DNA from: Taibaiella sp965229095
Lineage (GTDB): Bacteria > Bacteroidota > Bacteroidia > Chitinophagales > Chitinophagaceae
Direction: 5' to 3'
Assembly (NCBI GenBank): GCA_965229095.1
Contig: OZ245855.1
Span: 3,720,001-3,784,000 of the forward strand
Length of the DNA: 64,000 nt
A program made the position numbers and the translations under genes. Below are positions 1-9,662 of this stretch, piece after piece; positions within the stretch are counted from its first letter, which is position 1; each line of letters starts with the position of its first letter. Under the pieces are notes generated by a model. The model ran no database searches, was not told the origin of the DNA, and saw only the letters and a program-made list of their open reading frames with translations.

Positions 1-3000
1 ACATAAGTAGTACGGTACACGCTGTCGCAGCCCAAAGCATTGTACAGCGTATCGTGCACGGTTGTGCTTACGGTATAAGTGTTTCCTTTAAAATAAACGA
101 TGCCGCAACCGATACTATCTTTTGGCAAAGGTGTAACCGGCGCCGGCGAAACATGCAGGGCCAGGGTGATCACGCTATCGCAGCCCAATACCGAGCTGAA
201 GGTGTGGGTATAGTTACCACTGCTGCTGTAGCCCTGGCCGTTCCAGGCGAACGGCGTTTGCGCAGCACAGATATTGGTATCGATCGTTGCAGCATAGACC
301 GGCTTTATGGTAAGGTTAAGCGTGGTGACACTATCGCAGTTGTTGGATGCCGTAGTGGTATAGGTCGCAGCCGCCGCGCCACCGGTGGTTATGGTAATAC
401 CGTTCCAGGTATAAGGCAATTGACTGGCGCAGATGCTGATGTTTTGTGTAGCGCTTAACGCCGGAACTACGGTAAGGTTAAGCGTAGTGGTGCTGTCACA
501 GCCGGTTACCAAAGACGGTGTGGTGTACACTGCCGCTGCAGTACCGCCGGCGCTTAGCGTAACACCGTTCCAGGTATAGGGCAACTGTCCCGAACAGATC
601 GTAACGTTCTTGGTGGCCGTCAGTACCGGGTTTACCGTAAGGTTCAGCGTAGTGGTACTATCGCAATTGGTGACCAGGGAGGACATGGTATAGGTAGCCA
701 CAGCGGTACCACCTGCAGCAACGGAAATATTGTTCCAGGTATAAGGCAACTGGCTGGCGCAAATGGTAATGCTCTTAACAGCAGTCAATACCGGGTTTAC
801 CGTAAGGTTAAGCGTGGTGGTACTATCGCAGCCGGTAAGCAGGGATGGCGTGGTATAGGTGGCCACAGCCGTTCCGCCCACGGTAACGACTATACCATTC
901 CAGGTGTAGGGCAACTGGCTGTTGCAGATACTGATATTCTTCGTTGCCTGGATCAGTGGGTTCATGGTAAGATTTAAAGTAGTCGCGCTGTCGCAGCCCG
1001 TAACCAGGGAAGTGGTGGTATAGCTGGCTGCCGCAGGGCCACCGGCAGCAACGGTAATCCCGTTCCAGGTATAAGGTAGCTGGCTGGCACAAATGGTAAT
1101 ATTCTTTGTTGCCGTCAGTACCGGGTTTACGGTAAGGTTTAAAGTGGTAGTACTATCACAGGCCGTAACCAGCGATGGGGTAGTAAATACTGCTGCTGCC
1201 GCACCACCTGCGGTAACGGTGATACCGTTCCAGGCATAAGGCAACTGACCGGCACAAATGGTAATGTTCTTTGTTGCTGTCAGTACCGGATTTACGGTAA
1301 GGTTCAACGTAGTGGTGCTATCGCAGCCGGTCGCCAATGAAGGCGTGGTAAATACTGCTGCTGTCGCACCTCCCGTGGTTACTGTAATACCATTCCAGGT
1401 ATAGGGCAATTGGCTGGCACAGATGGTAACATTCTTTATCGCCGTCAACAACGGATTTACGGTAAGGTTCAGCGTGGTGGTACTGTCGCAACCGGTTACC
1501 AATGAAGGTGTGGTGAACACTGCTGCTGCCGTACCTCCTGTTGTTACCGCGATACCATTCCAGGTATAAGGGAATTGACTGGCACAGATGGTAACGTTCT
1601 TTATGGCCGTCAACAAGGGGTTCACCGTAAGGTTTAAAGTGGTGGTACTATCGCAACCGGTTACCAACGAAGGGCTGGTATAAGTAGCAACCGCCGTTCC
1701 GCCCGCCGTTACCGTTTGCCCATTCCAGGTATAGGGTAATTGGTTGGCACAAATGGTAATGTTTTTGACCGCCGTGATCAATGGGTGCACGGTAAGGTTT
1801 AAGGTAGTGGTACTATCGCAGCCGCTAACCAGGGAGGGGCTTACAAAACTAGCTACGGCCGTACCGCCGGCAGTGATGGTCTGGCCATTCCAGGTATAAG
1901 GCATCTGGTTGGCGCAAAGGACCACATTGACAGCTGCTGTCGGTAAAGGATTTACCGTAAGGTGTAAGGTGGTCATGCTATCGCAACCACTTTGCGCCGA
2001 GCCGGTGGTATATACCGCAGCCGCGGTGCCTCCTGCGGTTACACTAATACCATTCCAGGTATAAGGTAGTTGGCTGGCGCAGATCGTGGTATTCACGGTT
2101 GCCGTCAATACAGGATTTACGGTAAGATTCAAAGTAGTGGTACTGTCGCAACCGGTAGCTAAAGAGGGCGTGGTATAAGTGGCCACTGCTGTACCGCCTG
2201 CCGTAATGCTTTGACCGTTCCAGGTATAAGGAAGCTGCGATGTACATATGGTGGTATTTACCGTTGCGGTCAATACAGGATTTACGGTAAGGTTCAGGGT
2301 AGTGGTACTATCGCAACCCGTTACCAGCGAGGGTGTGATAAACACAGCAGCAGCATTACCGCCGCTGGTCAGGGTAAAGCCGTTCCAGGTATAAGGCAGT
2401 TGGCCGGCACATATGGTAACGTTCTTTATCTGGTACAAAAGCGGGTTAACGGTAAGGTTGAGGGTGGTGGTGCTGTCGCAGCCGGTAAGCAGCGAAGGGG
2501 TGGTATGGGTAGCCACAGCCGTACCGCCTGTTGTTATCGTTTGGCCGTTCCAGGCATAAGGCATCTGGTTGGCACATATCGTAATGTTCTGCTGGGTATT
2601 GATCAGCGGGTGAACGGTGAGGTTCAATGTAGCGGTACTGTCGCAGCCGGTGGCCAGGGATGCGGTGGTATAAGTGGCTACAGCCGTACCGCCGGCAGTG
2701 ATGGTCTGGCCGTTCCAGGTATAAGGCATCTGGTTGGCGCAAAGCGCTACGTTCACCGTTGTTGCGGGTAAGGGATGTACCATAAGATTTAAGGTGGTGA
2801 TGCTGTCGCAACCGCTTATTATCGATGGGGTGTTGTACACGGCTGCGGCCATACCGCCGGCAGTTACACTGATCCCGTTCCACAGGTAGGGCAACTGGCT
2901 GGCGCAAATAGTGGCGCTCACCGTGGCTGTAAGGGTATTCACCACATTCAGGTTAAGGGTAGTAACGCTATCGCAATTGTTGGAAGCGGTGCTGGTAAAG

Positions 3001-5195
3001 GTAGCCACGCCATTTCCCCCGGCGGTAATACTGATGCCGTTCCAGGTATAAGGCAACTGGCCTGCGCATATCGTTTGATTTACGGTATGGGTAATTACGG
3101 GGTTTACGGTAAGGTTGAGCACCGTAGTACTATCGCAGCCGGTAACCAGGGATGGTGTGGAATAAGTAGCAATATAGTTGCCACCGCCGAAGATCGCCTG
3201 GTTGTGCCAGGTAAAAGGTATCTGGTTGGTACAGATGGTAATGTTGTCCATTACGATGATAGGCGGGTTTACTATAACCGTAACAGTAACGGGTACACCG
3301 GTACAGCCGCCGTTCTGGGGCGTAATGGTATAGGTAGCCATTCCCTGTGTTCCGCCTACAGTAGTCAGCACCTGCTCGATACTGTTGCCATTGCCTGCAC
3401 TGGCGCCCATAACCCCGTTCTGCACTACGGTCCAGGAGTAAGAGGTTCCGGCAACAGGTGACGTTAGGCTGATGCCTGTCATTTCACCACTGCACAAGGT
3501 ATCCAGCGTGGGCGTTGCAGTTACTGCTGCAAAGTTTACCGTAATGGGTAAAGAGTCTATGGCCGTATTGTTACAGGCATCGGTAATGATCGCATAAATG
3601 GTATTGTTCACGATATTGGGGAAAACAATGCTGGTAGAGGCACCCGTACCCAAAGATGGCGTTCCCGAGGGATTAAAGCTCCAGCTATAGTTATAAGGCG
3701 GTACCCCAAAATTGGCCCAGGTGCTTACATAGATGGAATCGCCTACACAAATGTTGTTGGTCGTATAGCTAATGGGTTCCGAAGGTTCGTTAAATTCTAC
3801 GGTCTTTCCCTTAATGGTCATGATCCAGGGAGCGGCGGCGCCGATACAGGTATTGCTGCAACCGCTAAGCCCCTTACAGGAACGGAAAAACTGCATGTTG
3901 AACGTAAGGCTTTGTACGCTGCAGGATGGTGCCGGGATACAAGCCTGTAAATCGCTGGTAATAGGTACCAGGTTCATGATGGTAGGTCCCGGCGTTTGGG
4001 ACTGGTTAGTAAAGAGCTGGCTCGAACAACTTCCGGCGCCGAATTTTACACCACCGTCGGCGCCGAAACAGGGAGCCGATGCCAGGTAAGTAAAAGAATA
4101 CAAAATACCGGTTACCGTGGTGGCTGCGGGTATATTTACAGCAAGGCTATAATTGCAGGAGCTGTCGAAGCTGCAGGATGCGTTATACCGCGAACCGATT
4201 ATGGATGCCGCGGTCAGTGTCGCCGATCCGGTTACGGTAGGGTCGATCACCAACTCATGCTGCCCTATATTATCATTGATCCAGGTATAAGGTACAAGCA
4301 CATCCATATACTTATCGTTGATCGTATAAGCAGCGGTGAGGATGTTGTTCTTAGCCGCGCCTTTGGGATAGATAACGGCCTCGTTTACCTGCAGCACTTC
4401 GGTATTGCCCGAATACACGGCCAGCTTGCCCACACCCGTCTTCTGGTCTGCCTTATCGGCAAAGCCGATACGCGTAGGGCCATTACTCCGGTACTCATCC
4501 CTGAAGAGCAATTGATCGAATACACCGTATTCGTTTTTCTTCATGATAAAGCTGGTTTTTACCGCACCCCTGTACACGCGCAGTTCGGCGTCGATGCCCT
4601 TAAAGATATTGGTCACATACACGCCATCATCGCCGGCTGTATAATGACTCCAGTCCGCCTTGGCCAGTAAGGTTTCCCCGGCGGCCGTTTTTGCATAAAG
4701 GCTCCACTGGTTGAAATACACTTTGCCTTGCGGGGTCAGGATATAGCTGCTGCGGGTTGTAGCATCGATACCTACCGGCTCTATATAATAGTCCGACTGG
4801 TACTTACCGGGGCCAACTTGTTTCAGCTTATCCTCGATGGTGATCCACTGCCCGTTTTTGCGGTAATGCATATCGCCCATCGATTTCTGGATCAGGATCT
4901 CGCTGGTATCCGCATAATTCCGGAAAACCCGTTCATCGGCTTTTCTCCGGTCGAGGAGCTCCACACATTCTTTACAGGGCGCTTCCGCTGCCAGGGTCCC
5001 AAACTCGGGATGGTTGTAACTGGCTTTGCTGTTGAATTTTTTCCAGGCTTCTTTGCTGCTGGTTGCTTTTTGGGAAAAAGAGCTGAAATTGGCTTGATCT
5101 GCTGTCCTGATCTGGGAATTTGCCTGACCGTAGCTCGATACGCGACATAGGCATGCAAGGACTAGCAACAAAACTCTTGTTGTAGATTTGGTCAT
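1..5195 (-). CDS. Giant secreted repeat protein, partial (C-terminus outside window)
   Basis: The minus-strand frame is open from an ATG at 5195 to the window edge (1731 codons) and has no stop inside the window. The N-terminus is a clear signal peptide (MTKSTTRVLLLVLACLC, then a likely cut near SYGQA). Residues about 30-470 resemble no domain I can name. About 475-645 hold two PKD-like modules, the second with the LCSGEMTGISL...VAGTSYSWTV pattern. From about 648 to the edge run tandem 55-residue units of the form ICAxQLPYTWNG...GGTAVATYTTPSLxTGCDSTTTLNLTVNP. Each unit has two Cys, which could form one disulfide per unit. Such proteins in Bacteroidota are usually cell-surface adhesins or gliding-related proteins exported by T9SS through a C-terminal domain, which cannot be seen here. 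Plus-strand ORFs in this region are shadows of the repeats. Confidence 0.85.
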   Translation of the reverse strand, partial: MTKSTTRVLLLVLACLCRVSSYGQANSQIRTADQANFSSFSQKATSSKEAWKKFNSKASYNHPEFGTLAAEAPCKECVELLDRRKADERVFRNYADTSEILIQKSMGDMHYRKNGQWITIEDKLKQVGPGKYQSDYYIEPVGIDATTRSSYILTPQGKVYFNQWSLYAKTAAGETLLAKADWSHYTAGDDGVYVTNIFKGIDAELRVYRGAVKTSFIMKKNEYGVFDQLLFRDEYRSNGPTRIGFADKADQKTGVGKLAVYSGNTEVLQVNEAVIYPKGAAKNNILTAAYTINDKYMDVLVPYTWINDNIGQHELVIDPTVTGSATLTAASIIGSRYNASCSFDSSCNYSLAVNIPAATTVTGILYSFTYLASAPCFGADGGVKFGAGSCSSQLFTNQSQTPGPTIMNLVPITSDLQACIPAPSCSVQSLTFNMQFFRSCKGLSGCSNTCIGAAAPWIMTIKGKTVEFNEPSEPISYTTNNICVGDSIYVSTWANFGVPPYNYSWSFNPSGTPSLGTGASTSIVFPNIVNNTIYAIITDACNNTAIDSLPITVNFAAVTATPTLDTLCSGEMTGISLTSPVAGTSYSWTVVQNGVMGASAGNGNSIEQVLTTVGGTQGMATYTITPQNGGCTGVPVTVTVIVNPPIIVMDNITICTNQIPFTWHNQAIFGGGNYIATYSTPSLVTGCDSTTVLNLTVNPVITHTVNQTICAGQLPYTWNGISITAGGNGVATFTSTASNNCDSVTTLNLNVVNTLTATVSATICASQLPYLWNGISVTAGGMAAAVYNTPSIISGCDSITTLNLMVHPLPATTVNVALCANQMPYTWNGQTITAGGTAVATYTTASLATGCDSTATLNLTVHPLINTQQNITICANQMPYAWNGQTITTGGTAVATHTTPSLLTGCDSTTTLNLTVNPLLYQIKNVTICAGQLPYTWNGFTLTSGGNAAAVFITPSLVTGCDSTTTLNLTVNPVLTATVNTTICTSQLPYTWNGQSITAGGTAVATYTTPSLATGCDSTTTLNLTVNPVLTATVNTTICASQLPYTWNGISVTAGGTAAAVYTTGSAQSGCDSMTTLHLTVNPLPTAAVNVVLCANQMPYTWNGQTITAGGTAVASFVSPSLVSGCDSTTTLNLTVHPLITAVKNITICANQLPYTWNGQTVTAGGTAVATYTSPSLVTGCDSTTTLNLTVNPLLTAIKNVTICASQFPYTWNGIAVTTGGTAAAVFTTPSLVTGCDSTTTLNLTVNPLLTAIKNVTICASQLPYTWNGITVTTGGATAAVFTTPSLATGCDSTTTLNLTVNPVLTATKNITICAGQLPYAWNGITVTAGGAAAAVFTTPSLVTACDSTTTLNLTVNPVLTATKNITICASQLPYTWNGITVAAGGPAAASYTTTSLVTGCDSATTLNLTMNPLIQATKNISICNSQLPYTWNGIVVTVGGTAVATYTTPSLLTGCDSTTTLNLTVNPVLTAVKSITICASQLPYTWNNISVAAGGTAVATYTMSSLVTNCDSTTTLNLTVNPVLTATKNVTICSGQLPYTWNGVTLSAGGTAAAVYTTPSLVTGCDSTTTLNLTVVPALSATQNISICASQLPYTWNGITITTGGAAAATYTTTASNNCDSVTTLNLTIKPVYAATIDTNICAAQTPFAWNGQGYSSSGNYTHTFSSVLGCDSVITLALHVSPAPVTPLPKDSIGCGIVYFKGNTYTVSTTVHDTLYNALGCDSVYRTTY
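85..3250 (-). repeat. Tandem 165-bp (55-aa) repeat array inside the giant gene
   Basis: The anchor ttcca(g)gt, which encodes the TWNG core on the minus strand, recurs at 241, 403, 568, 733, 898, 1063, 1228, 1393, 1558, 1723, 1888, 2053, 2218, 2383, 2548, 2713, 2878, 3040 and 3205. Every spacing is 165 bp except two of 162 bp. A diverged unit follows at about 76-90 (GCGIVYFKGNTY). All steps are multiples of three, so the frame is kept. Nucleotide similarity between units is high, which suggests amplification by recombination and makes assembly collapse possible. Confidence 0.9.
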
Positions 5196-5421
5196 TTGGT
5201 TTGGTCAATTTGGATGGTTCAAGTATAAAATTATACTATTTAAGGAAACTTTATAATCCCCTTAAAAATTTTTTACACCACCCAACATACTAAAACCAAG
5301 CATTGTACAAAATACTATATATTTCTTATTGTAATAGCTTCCATTACCGACTTTGGGCCGCCGATAAAAACCTGAAACTTTATGATTAAATCTTGATGAA
5401 TTATTCTTTGGAACACATTTT

Positions 5422-6126
5422 TTATAGATCGCCGAGCTGCGGACGCAGGATAATGTGCTCTACGGTGGCCTGGGACGAGAGATTATATGCACTCCAAAGC
5501 ATATCAGCTATGTCTTCGGCTTTCATAATACGTTCCGGCGGCACGTCGCTGCCGCTCCAGCTATTGCTCCATACTGCGCCGGGGCTTATTGCCGTTACCT
5601 TAATACCATCGTTCCGGAGCTCGTAACGCAGGTTTTCGCTAAAGCCCAGGAGCGCATATTTGCTGATGCTGTAAGCGCCCCCGTTCGGATAAGCTTGCAG
5701 GGAAGCAACAGAACACATATTAAAAATATGACCGGAACGATACTGCTTCATGGAAGGTAGCAGGGCACGGGTAAGGTGATAAGCGCTATACACATTAACG
5801 GCCATAAGGTTTTCCAGTTGCTCGTCGGGTTCAGTGGCCAACTGACCGGGAAAATAAAGGCCGGCATTATTAACCAGGATATCGATCTGCTTAAAATTGT
5901 TGCGTATGTTACGGGCAAAATCCTTGACTTGTGCTTTATCCTTTACATCTACATTTTGCATGAATACCGTTCTTTCGGGGTATTGGCGCTCCCACTCGTC
6001 ATGCAGATCGCGAAGATTGTTGGTAGAACGGGCACATACGGCTACGTCAAATCCTTCCATCAATAACTTTTCCGCAATGGCCCTTCCTATCCCTTTGGTA
6101 GCTCCGGTAATAACTGCTGTTGGCAT
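5422..6126 (-). CDS. SDR family NAD(P)-dependent oxidoreductase
   Basis: A 234-residue classical short-chain dehydrogenase/reductase, the usual length for the family. The Rossmann motif TGATKGIG is at residues 7-14, NNAG lies after strand 4 (LVNNAGLYF), and the catalytic Tyr and Lys sit in YSISK following GGA. SDRs of this type reduce or oxidise small carbonyl or hydroxyl substrates in the cytosol, and the substrate cannot be read from the sequence. The gene stands alone, 226 bp upstream of the start of the giant secreted gene on the same strand and divergent from the barrel gene at 6293. A TACTTTTG box lies 33 bp upstream of the ATG. Confidence 0.9.
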   Translation of the reverse strand: MPTAVITGATKGIGRAIAEKLLMEGFDVAVCARSTNNLRDLHDEWERQYPERTVFMQNVDVKDKAQVKDFARNIRNNFKQIDILVNNAGLYFPGQLATEPDEQLENLMAVNVYSAYHLTRALLPSMKQYRSGHIFNMCSVASLQAYPNGGAYSISKYALLGFSENLRYELRNDGIKVTAISPGAVWSNSWSGSDVPPERIMKAEDIADMLWSAYNLSSQATVEHIILRPQLGDL

Positions 6127-6158
6127 ATCTTATAATTTATGACGGGTTTTTCTCGCTG

Positions 6159-6166
6159 CAAAAGTA
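6159..6166 (-). promoter_or_regulatory. Candidate -7 promoter box TACTTTTG for the SDR gene
   Basis: On the minus strand TACTTTTG matches the Bacteroidota -7 consensus TAnnTTTG, 33 bp before the ATG at 6126. No convincing -33 TTG is visible. Confidence 0.4.
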
Positions 6167-6292
6167 ACTTTTACGCGTATTGCTTGTTGTTTGGCTTTTA
6201 ACTAAATGTGTTTGGAATTGATTGAAAAGCGACTTGCTCCGGAAAAATAACTTTTCATTTTATTTGACCTTCTTTACTTATATTGCTTATTG

Positions 6293-8143
6293 ATGCCTTC
6301 ACCTGTAAAACATATCCTGCTGTTGCTTTTTGTATGTACGGGTACTTGTTTTACGCGGGTACAAGCACAGGAGAAAGCGCCTCCCCGGAAGCGGTCCGTG
6401 GTGGGCAGCATATTTTATGGTATCCGCACCAGTTTCGGAAAGGATACCACAGGCCGGAGAGAAAGCCCCACGGTATTGAATACGGAAGCGCTGCTCCCCT
6501 ACGAAGGAAAGATCATCAGGAGCATCAGCACCGAACAACTGGGGTTTGAGAAAAGCATTTCGGAATCAGCAGGCAATTTCATGTATTTTGGTACCAGGAT
6601 GCTGAATGCCGTACATGCCACATCCCGCGATGCCACCATTCTCCGCAATATTTACCTGAAGGAAGGAACACCCTTTAACCCTTACCTGGCAGCAGATAAC
6701 GAAAGACACCTGCGTACGATCGGCTTTATCCAAGATAGCCGTATCGTGATCAATACCGCCACCAGTACTTCCGATTCTATCGATATCGTTGTGATTACAA
6801 AAGACCTTTTTGCCTACTCGCCTTCCATTGGCGGTATAAGCCCTTTACGACAGCGTTTCGGCCTTTCCAATATCAATTTACTGGGTACAGGGCAAAAGGT
6901 TTCTTTTACCTTGCTGCACGATACCCGCCGGGCGCAATCCTGGGGCTTCGATGCCGGTTACGGTTATAACAATGTTGCCGGTTCTTTTGTAAACGCCAGC
7001 TTCAACTTCGGAAAAATTACCCGCAATATCTACGATCGCCGGGAAGATGAGGAAAACTTCCTCTTGCAACTCGAAAAGCCACTGGTATCGCAGTACAAAA
7101 GGCTGGCCGGCGGCCTTATCGTAGGGAAAGGCCGGTCTCTCAACATGTACCCTAATTATTATGGCGGCGATTATTACCGTTATAATTATGGCGTAGGCGA
7201 TATATGGGCAGGCTATAATATTGGCGCCAAAAAATACCTGAACGATCAGAAGCTGCACGTAAAAAAGTTTATCGCGCTCCGGTATTTCAATTATCATTTT
7301 TTTGAAATTCCTTACCAGGTCAATGAGAAAACATTCGATCAGCGCTTCAATTCCCGGCAGGGCATCCTGGCCAGCATCAGCTTGTTCCGGCAATACTATT
7401 ATAAAACAAGATACATCTATGGTTTTGGTGTTACGGAAGACGTTCCCGCCGGGTTCAATGTTTCCATTACAGCCGGCTGGTACAAGCAACTGGATCTGTC
7501 GAGGCCCTATATCGGGCTGGACGCTTACCGTTATATCGTTTCCCAGAAAAGGGACATTGCCGGCTTATTTGTACGCAGCGGCATGTTCCTCGAACAGGGC
7601 AGTGTGCAGGATGCTACGCTCATGATCGGAGGCAGTTTTTTTACCCGTGTTTTGCGCAGCGGCAATACGCGTATGCGACAATATTTCCGGGCCAGCTATG
7701 CCAGCATCATTAACCGCGTTGCCCTCAATCCCTTGCGCATCAACAATACGCTGGGTATCCGCAGCTTCAATTCCGACCTGGCATCCGGTAATTGCCGACT
7801 GGCTTTGCGCAGCGAAACCTTTATTTTCCTGGAGCAAAAATATTTCGGCTTTCGCCTCGCACCTTTTGTTTCCGGCGATTTTGCCTACCTGGGACGCAAC
7901 GAAAGCCTTACTGATCAGTCGGGTATTTACTATGGCCTGGGTGGCGGTCTGCGCGGGCGCAACGAAAACCTTGCTTTTGGTACTTTTGAACTCCGGGGCA
8001 TTATTATCCCGCGTAGAGAAGCCGGCGACAACCGTTTTAAGATAAGCCTCGCCGTAAACCTTCAATTTCGCTACAACAACAGCTATGTGAGCAAGCCGGA
8101 TATTGCAGAGCTGAACAGCGATGTGACAGGCGATATTTATTAA
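6293..8143 (+). CDS. Omp85/BamA-like outer-membrane protein
   Basis: A 616-residue protein with a signal peptide (HILLLLFVCTGTCF...VQAQ). I chose the ATG at 6293; a TTG directly before it (6290) would add only one residue. Residues about 100-180 look like a POTRA-type module (IYLKEGTPFNPYLAADNERHL, then FIQDSRIVI...SDSIDIVVITKD). The rest is alternating aromatic and hydrophobic beta-strands typical of a 16-strand barrel (YGYNN, FGLSNINLLGTGQKVSF), ending with a lipid-facing strand. By analogy with Omp85/TamA proteins it could insert or export proteins or lipids across the outer membrane, but it is shorter than BamA and has fewer POTRA domains. The function is inferred from fold only. The next gene starts 17 bp after its stop and may be cotranscribed. 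Confidence 0.7.
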   Translation: MPSPVKHILLLLFVCTGTCFTRVQAQEKAPPRKRSVVGSIFYGIRTSFGKDTTGRRESPTVLNTEALLPYEGKIIRSISTEQLGFEKSISESAGNFMYFGTRMLNAVHATSRDATILRNIYLKEGTPFNPYLAADNERHLRTIGFIQDSRIVINTATSTSDSIDIVVITKDLFAYSPSIGGISPLRQRFGLSNINLLGTGQKVSFTLLHDTRRAQSWGFDAGYGYNNVAGSFVNASFNFGKITRNIYDRREDEENFLLQLEKPLVSQYKRLAGGLIVGKGRSLNMYPNYYGGDYYRYNYGVGDIWAGYNIGAKKYLNDQKLHVKKFIALRYFNYHFFEIPYQVNEKTFDQRFNSRQGILASISLFRQYYYKTRYIYGFGVTEDVPAGFNVSITAGWYKQLDLSRPYIGLDAYRYIVSQKRDIAGLFVRSGMFLEQGSVQDATLMIGGSFFTRVLRSGNTRMRQYFRASYASIINRVALNPLRINNTLGIRSFNSDLASGNCRLALRSETFIFLEQKYFGFRLAPFVSGDFAYLGRNESLTDQSGIYYGLGGGLRGRNENLAFGTFELRGIIIPRREAGDNRFKISLAVNLQFRYNNSYVSKPDIAELNSDVTGDIY

Positions 8144-8160
8144 TCTTATTTTCTAAGCAG

Positions 8161-8856
8161 ATGCAGGATGTAGTACTCAACTGGAGCAGCGGTAAAGATG
8201 CCGCGCTGGCATTTTATTATTTGCAGCAAAGCACCGATTACAAGATAAAAGGCCTGCTGACAAGTGTATCGGAAACCTATGGCAGGGTAAGCATGCATGG
8301 TGTAAAAGAAGACATACTTGATGTACAAGCACAACACATGGGTATGCCTTTGCAAAAAATCTATTTACCCGAACATGCCGATATGGCTGCTTATAACCGG
8401 ATCATGTCGGCAGCAGTAAACAAGGTAAAGGCCGGAGGTGTACATACTATGGCTTTCGGCGATATTTTCCTGGAAGACCTACGGAAGTACAGGGAAGATC
8501 AGCTAAGCGCCTCGGGGATGGAGGCCATTTTCCCTTTGTGGAAAAAAGATACGGTAAGCCTGGTGCAGGAAGTAGAAGACAAAGAGATCAAAGCGATGAT
8601 CGTGTGCGTGAACGAGCATAAGCTGGGCAAAGAATTCCTCGGCCGCTATATCAACCGGGAGCTGCTGAATGAGCTGCCGCCGGGAATTGATCCTTGCGGG
8701 GAACATGGTGAATTTCATACGCTTGTGATCGACGCGCCTTATTTCAGCAGTCCGCTACCTGTCCGAAAGGGCGAAATTGTTCATAAAAAATACCGTCTTG
8801 ACGAAACAAGCGATGCAGGATTTTTTTTCCAGGATATACTTATCGGGAATGTTTAG
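8161..8856 (+). CDS. PP-loop ATPase, diphthine-ammonia ligase (DUF71/Dph6) family
   Basis: A 231-residue protein with the PP-loop SSGKDA at residues 9-14, which binds ATP pyrophosphate, and the family signature GIDPCGEHGEFHT near residues 178-190. In eukaryotes and archaea Dph6 makes the amide of diphthamide on EF2. Bacteria lack diphthamide, so the bacterial relative is an ATP-dependent amidating or adenylating enzyme of unknown substrate. The gene follows the barrel gene by 17 bp on the same strand, and no shared function is obvious. Confidence 0.85.
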   Translation: MQDVVLNWSSGKDAALAFYYLQQSTDYKIKGLLTSVSETYGRVSMHGVKEDILDVQAQHMGMPLQKIYLPEHADMAAYNRIMSAAVNKVKAGGVHTMAFGDIFLEDLRKYREDQLSASGMEAIFPLWKKDTVSLVQEVEDKEIKAMIVCVNEHKLGKEFLGRYINRELLNELPPGIDPCGEHGEFHTLVIDAPYFSSPLPVRKGEIVHKKYRLDETSDAGFFFQDILIGNV

Positions 8857-8940
8857 GCTTCCAGTTGGACCCCACGCTTATGGCTCCTAAAAACAAAACC
8901 TGTTTATAAGGGCACTCTTAAACGTAGTTACACGAAAACT

Positions 8941-8979
8941 AATATAAAAATTTGAATGAAATTTTTATATTGTTTTTTT
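8941..8979 (+). terminator. AT-rich hairpin with T-run
   Basis: Perfect 13-bp arms at 8941-8953 and 8959-8971 with a 5-nt loop, followed by a run of seven T. It lies 85 bp after the stop at 8856. It is a likely terminator, though the stem is AT-only and weak. Confidence 0.5.
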
Positions 8980-9634
8980 AATGTATAAGTAATCAGATTT
9001 CAGATCAATACCGATCATAAATGTATATGGATTTTACAATGAAACGATTGGCATTTAAAAATAATAATATTATTTACTATATTTAATATATTATTATAAT
9101 TTTCCTATAATTGAAGAAAGGCCCTTTTCGAAAACATAGAATAAACAGGCAATATTTCCCTATAAATGCAGCTAAAAAGATATATTTTTCATTAAATTGA
9201 TGAAAATAGAAGAAAAATAGATCTTTTTAGGAAATTTTCTTTTGTACTAAAACGAGTTTTCCTAGCCAAAAAATTATTCAAAGTATATTGTCTCCTGATC
9301 TTTTTATGAAAGTCTGTTATCGGTCGGCTTCCTAATTATTCACGAATAATCAGGAATTCCGGTTTTCTATAATAAATTTATTTTATTCCAATTCATATTA
9401 AAATTGCTCTGTAAATGCACCAATAGAAAGAGGAACTTTACAAATAAAGACAAGCTTTTTGGAGAAACGGAACAATTCTGATTTTACAACCTGGAGCAGT
9501 ATTTCGGCATTACAGAAACAATGGTATTCCGCGGTTTTTCCTTTTTCACTCCAAATCAATTACCGTTTATCAAAGAAAGAATACCGCTGGTAAAGTTGTG
9601 AGATTGTATCCCTGGTTTTGTGTAGGGGAAAAGA

Positions 9635-9642
9635 TAGATTTG
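9635..9642 (+). promoter_or_regulatory. Candidate -7 box TAGATTTG for the peptide gene
   Basis: TAGATTTG matches TAnnTTTG and ends 20 bp before the ATG at 9663, which predicts a leader of about 15 nt. No well-spaced -33 TTG is seen. Confidence 0.35.
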
Positions 9643-9662
9643 CTTTAAATCTAAAAATACAG

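Larger units (their letters stand above)
8857..9662. other. 806-bp AT-rich gene-free stretch
   Basis: No coding frame with family character was seen on either strand. The DNA is markedly more AT-rich than its neighbours, especially 8940-9260. It holds a 13-bp inverted repeat followed by a T-run (8941-8979) and, at the right end, a promoter-like box for the small peptide gene at 9663. The composition suggests an acquired or decayed segment; this is inference. Confidence 0.6.

Noticed and set aside
85..3250. CRISPR array
   Set aside because: The repeat unit is 165 bp, coding, with no spacer/repeat alternation.
54..5150. Several open frames on the plus strand and short minus-strand frames in 1-5195
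   Set aside because: They are shadows of the 165-bp repeats. The long minus-strand frame from 5195 has a signal peptide and conserved repeat pattern, whereas the others have scrambled, Arg/Cys/Tyr-rich composition.
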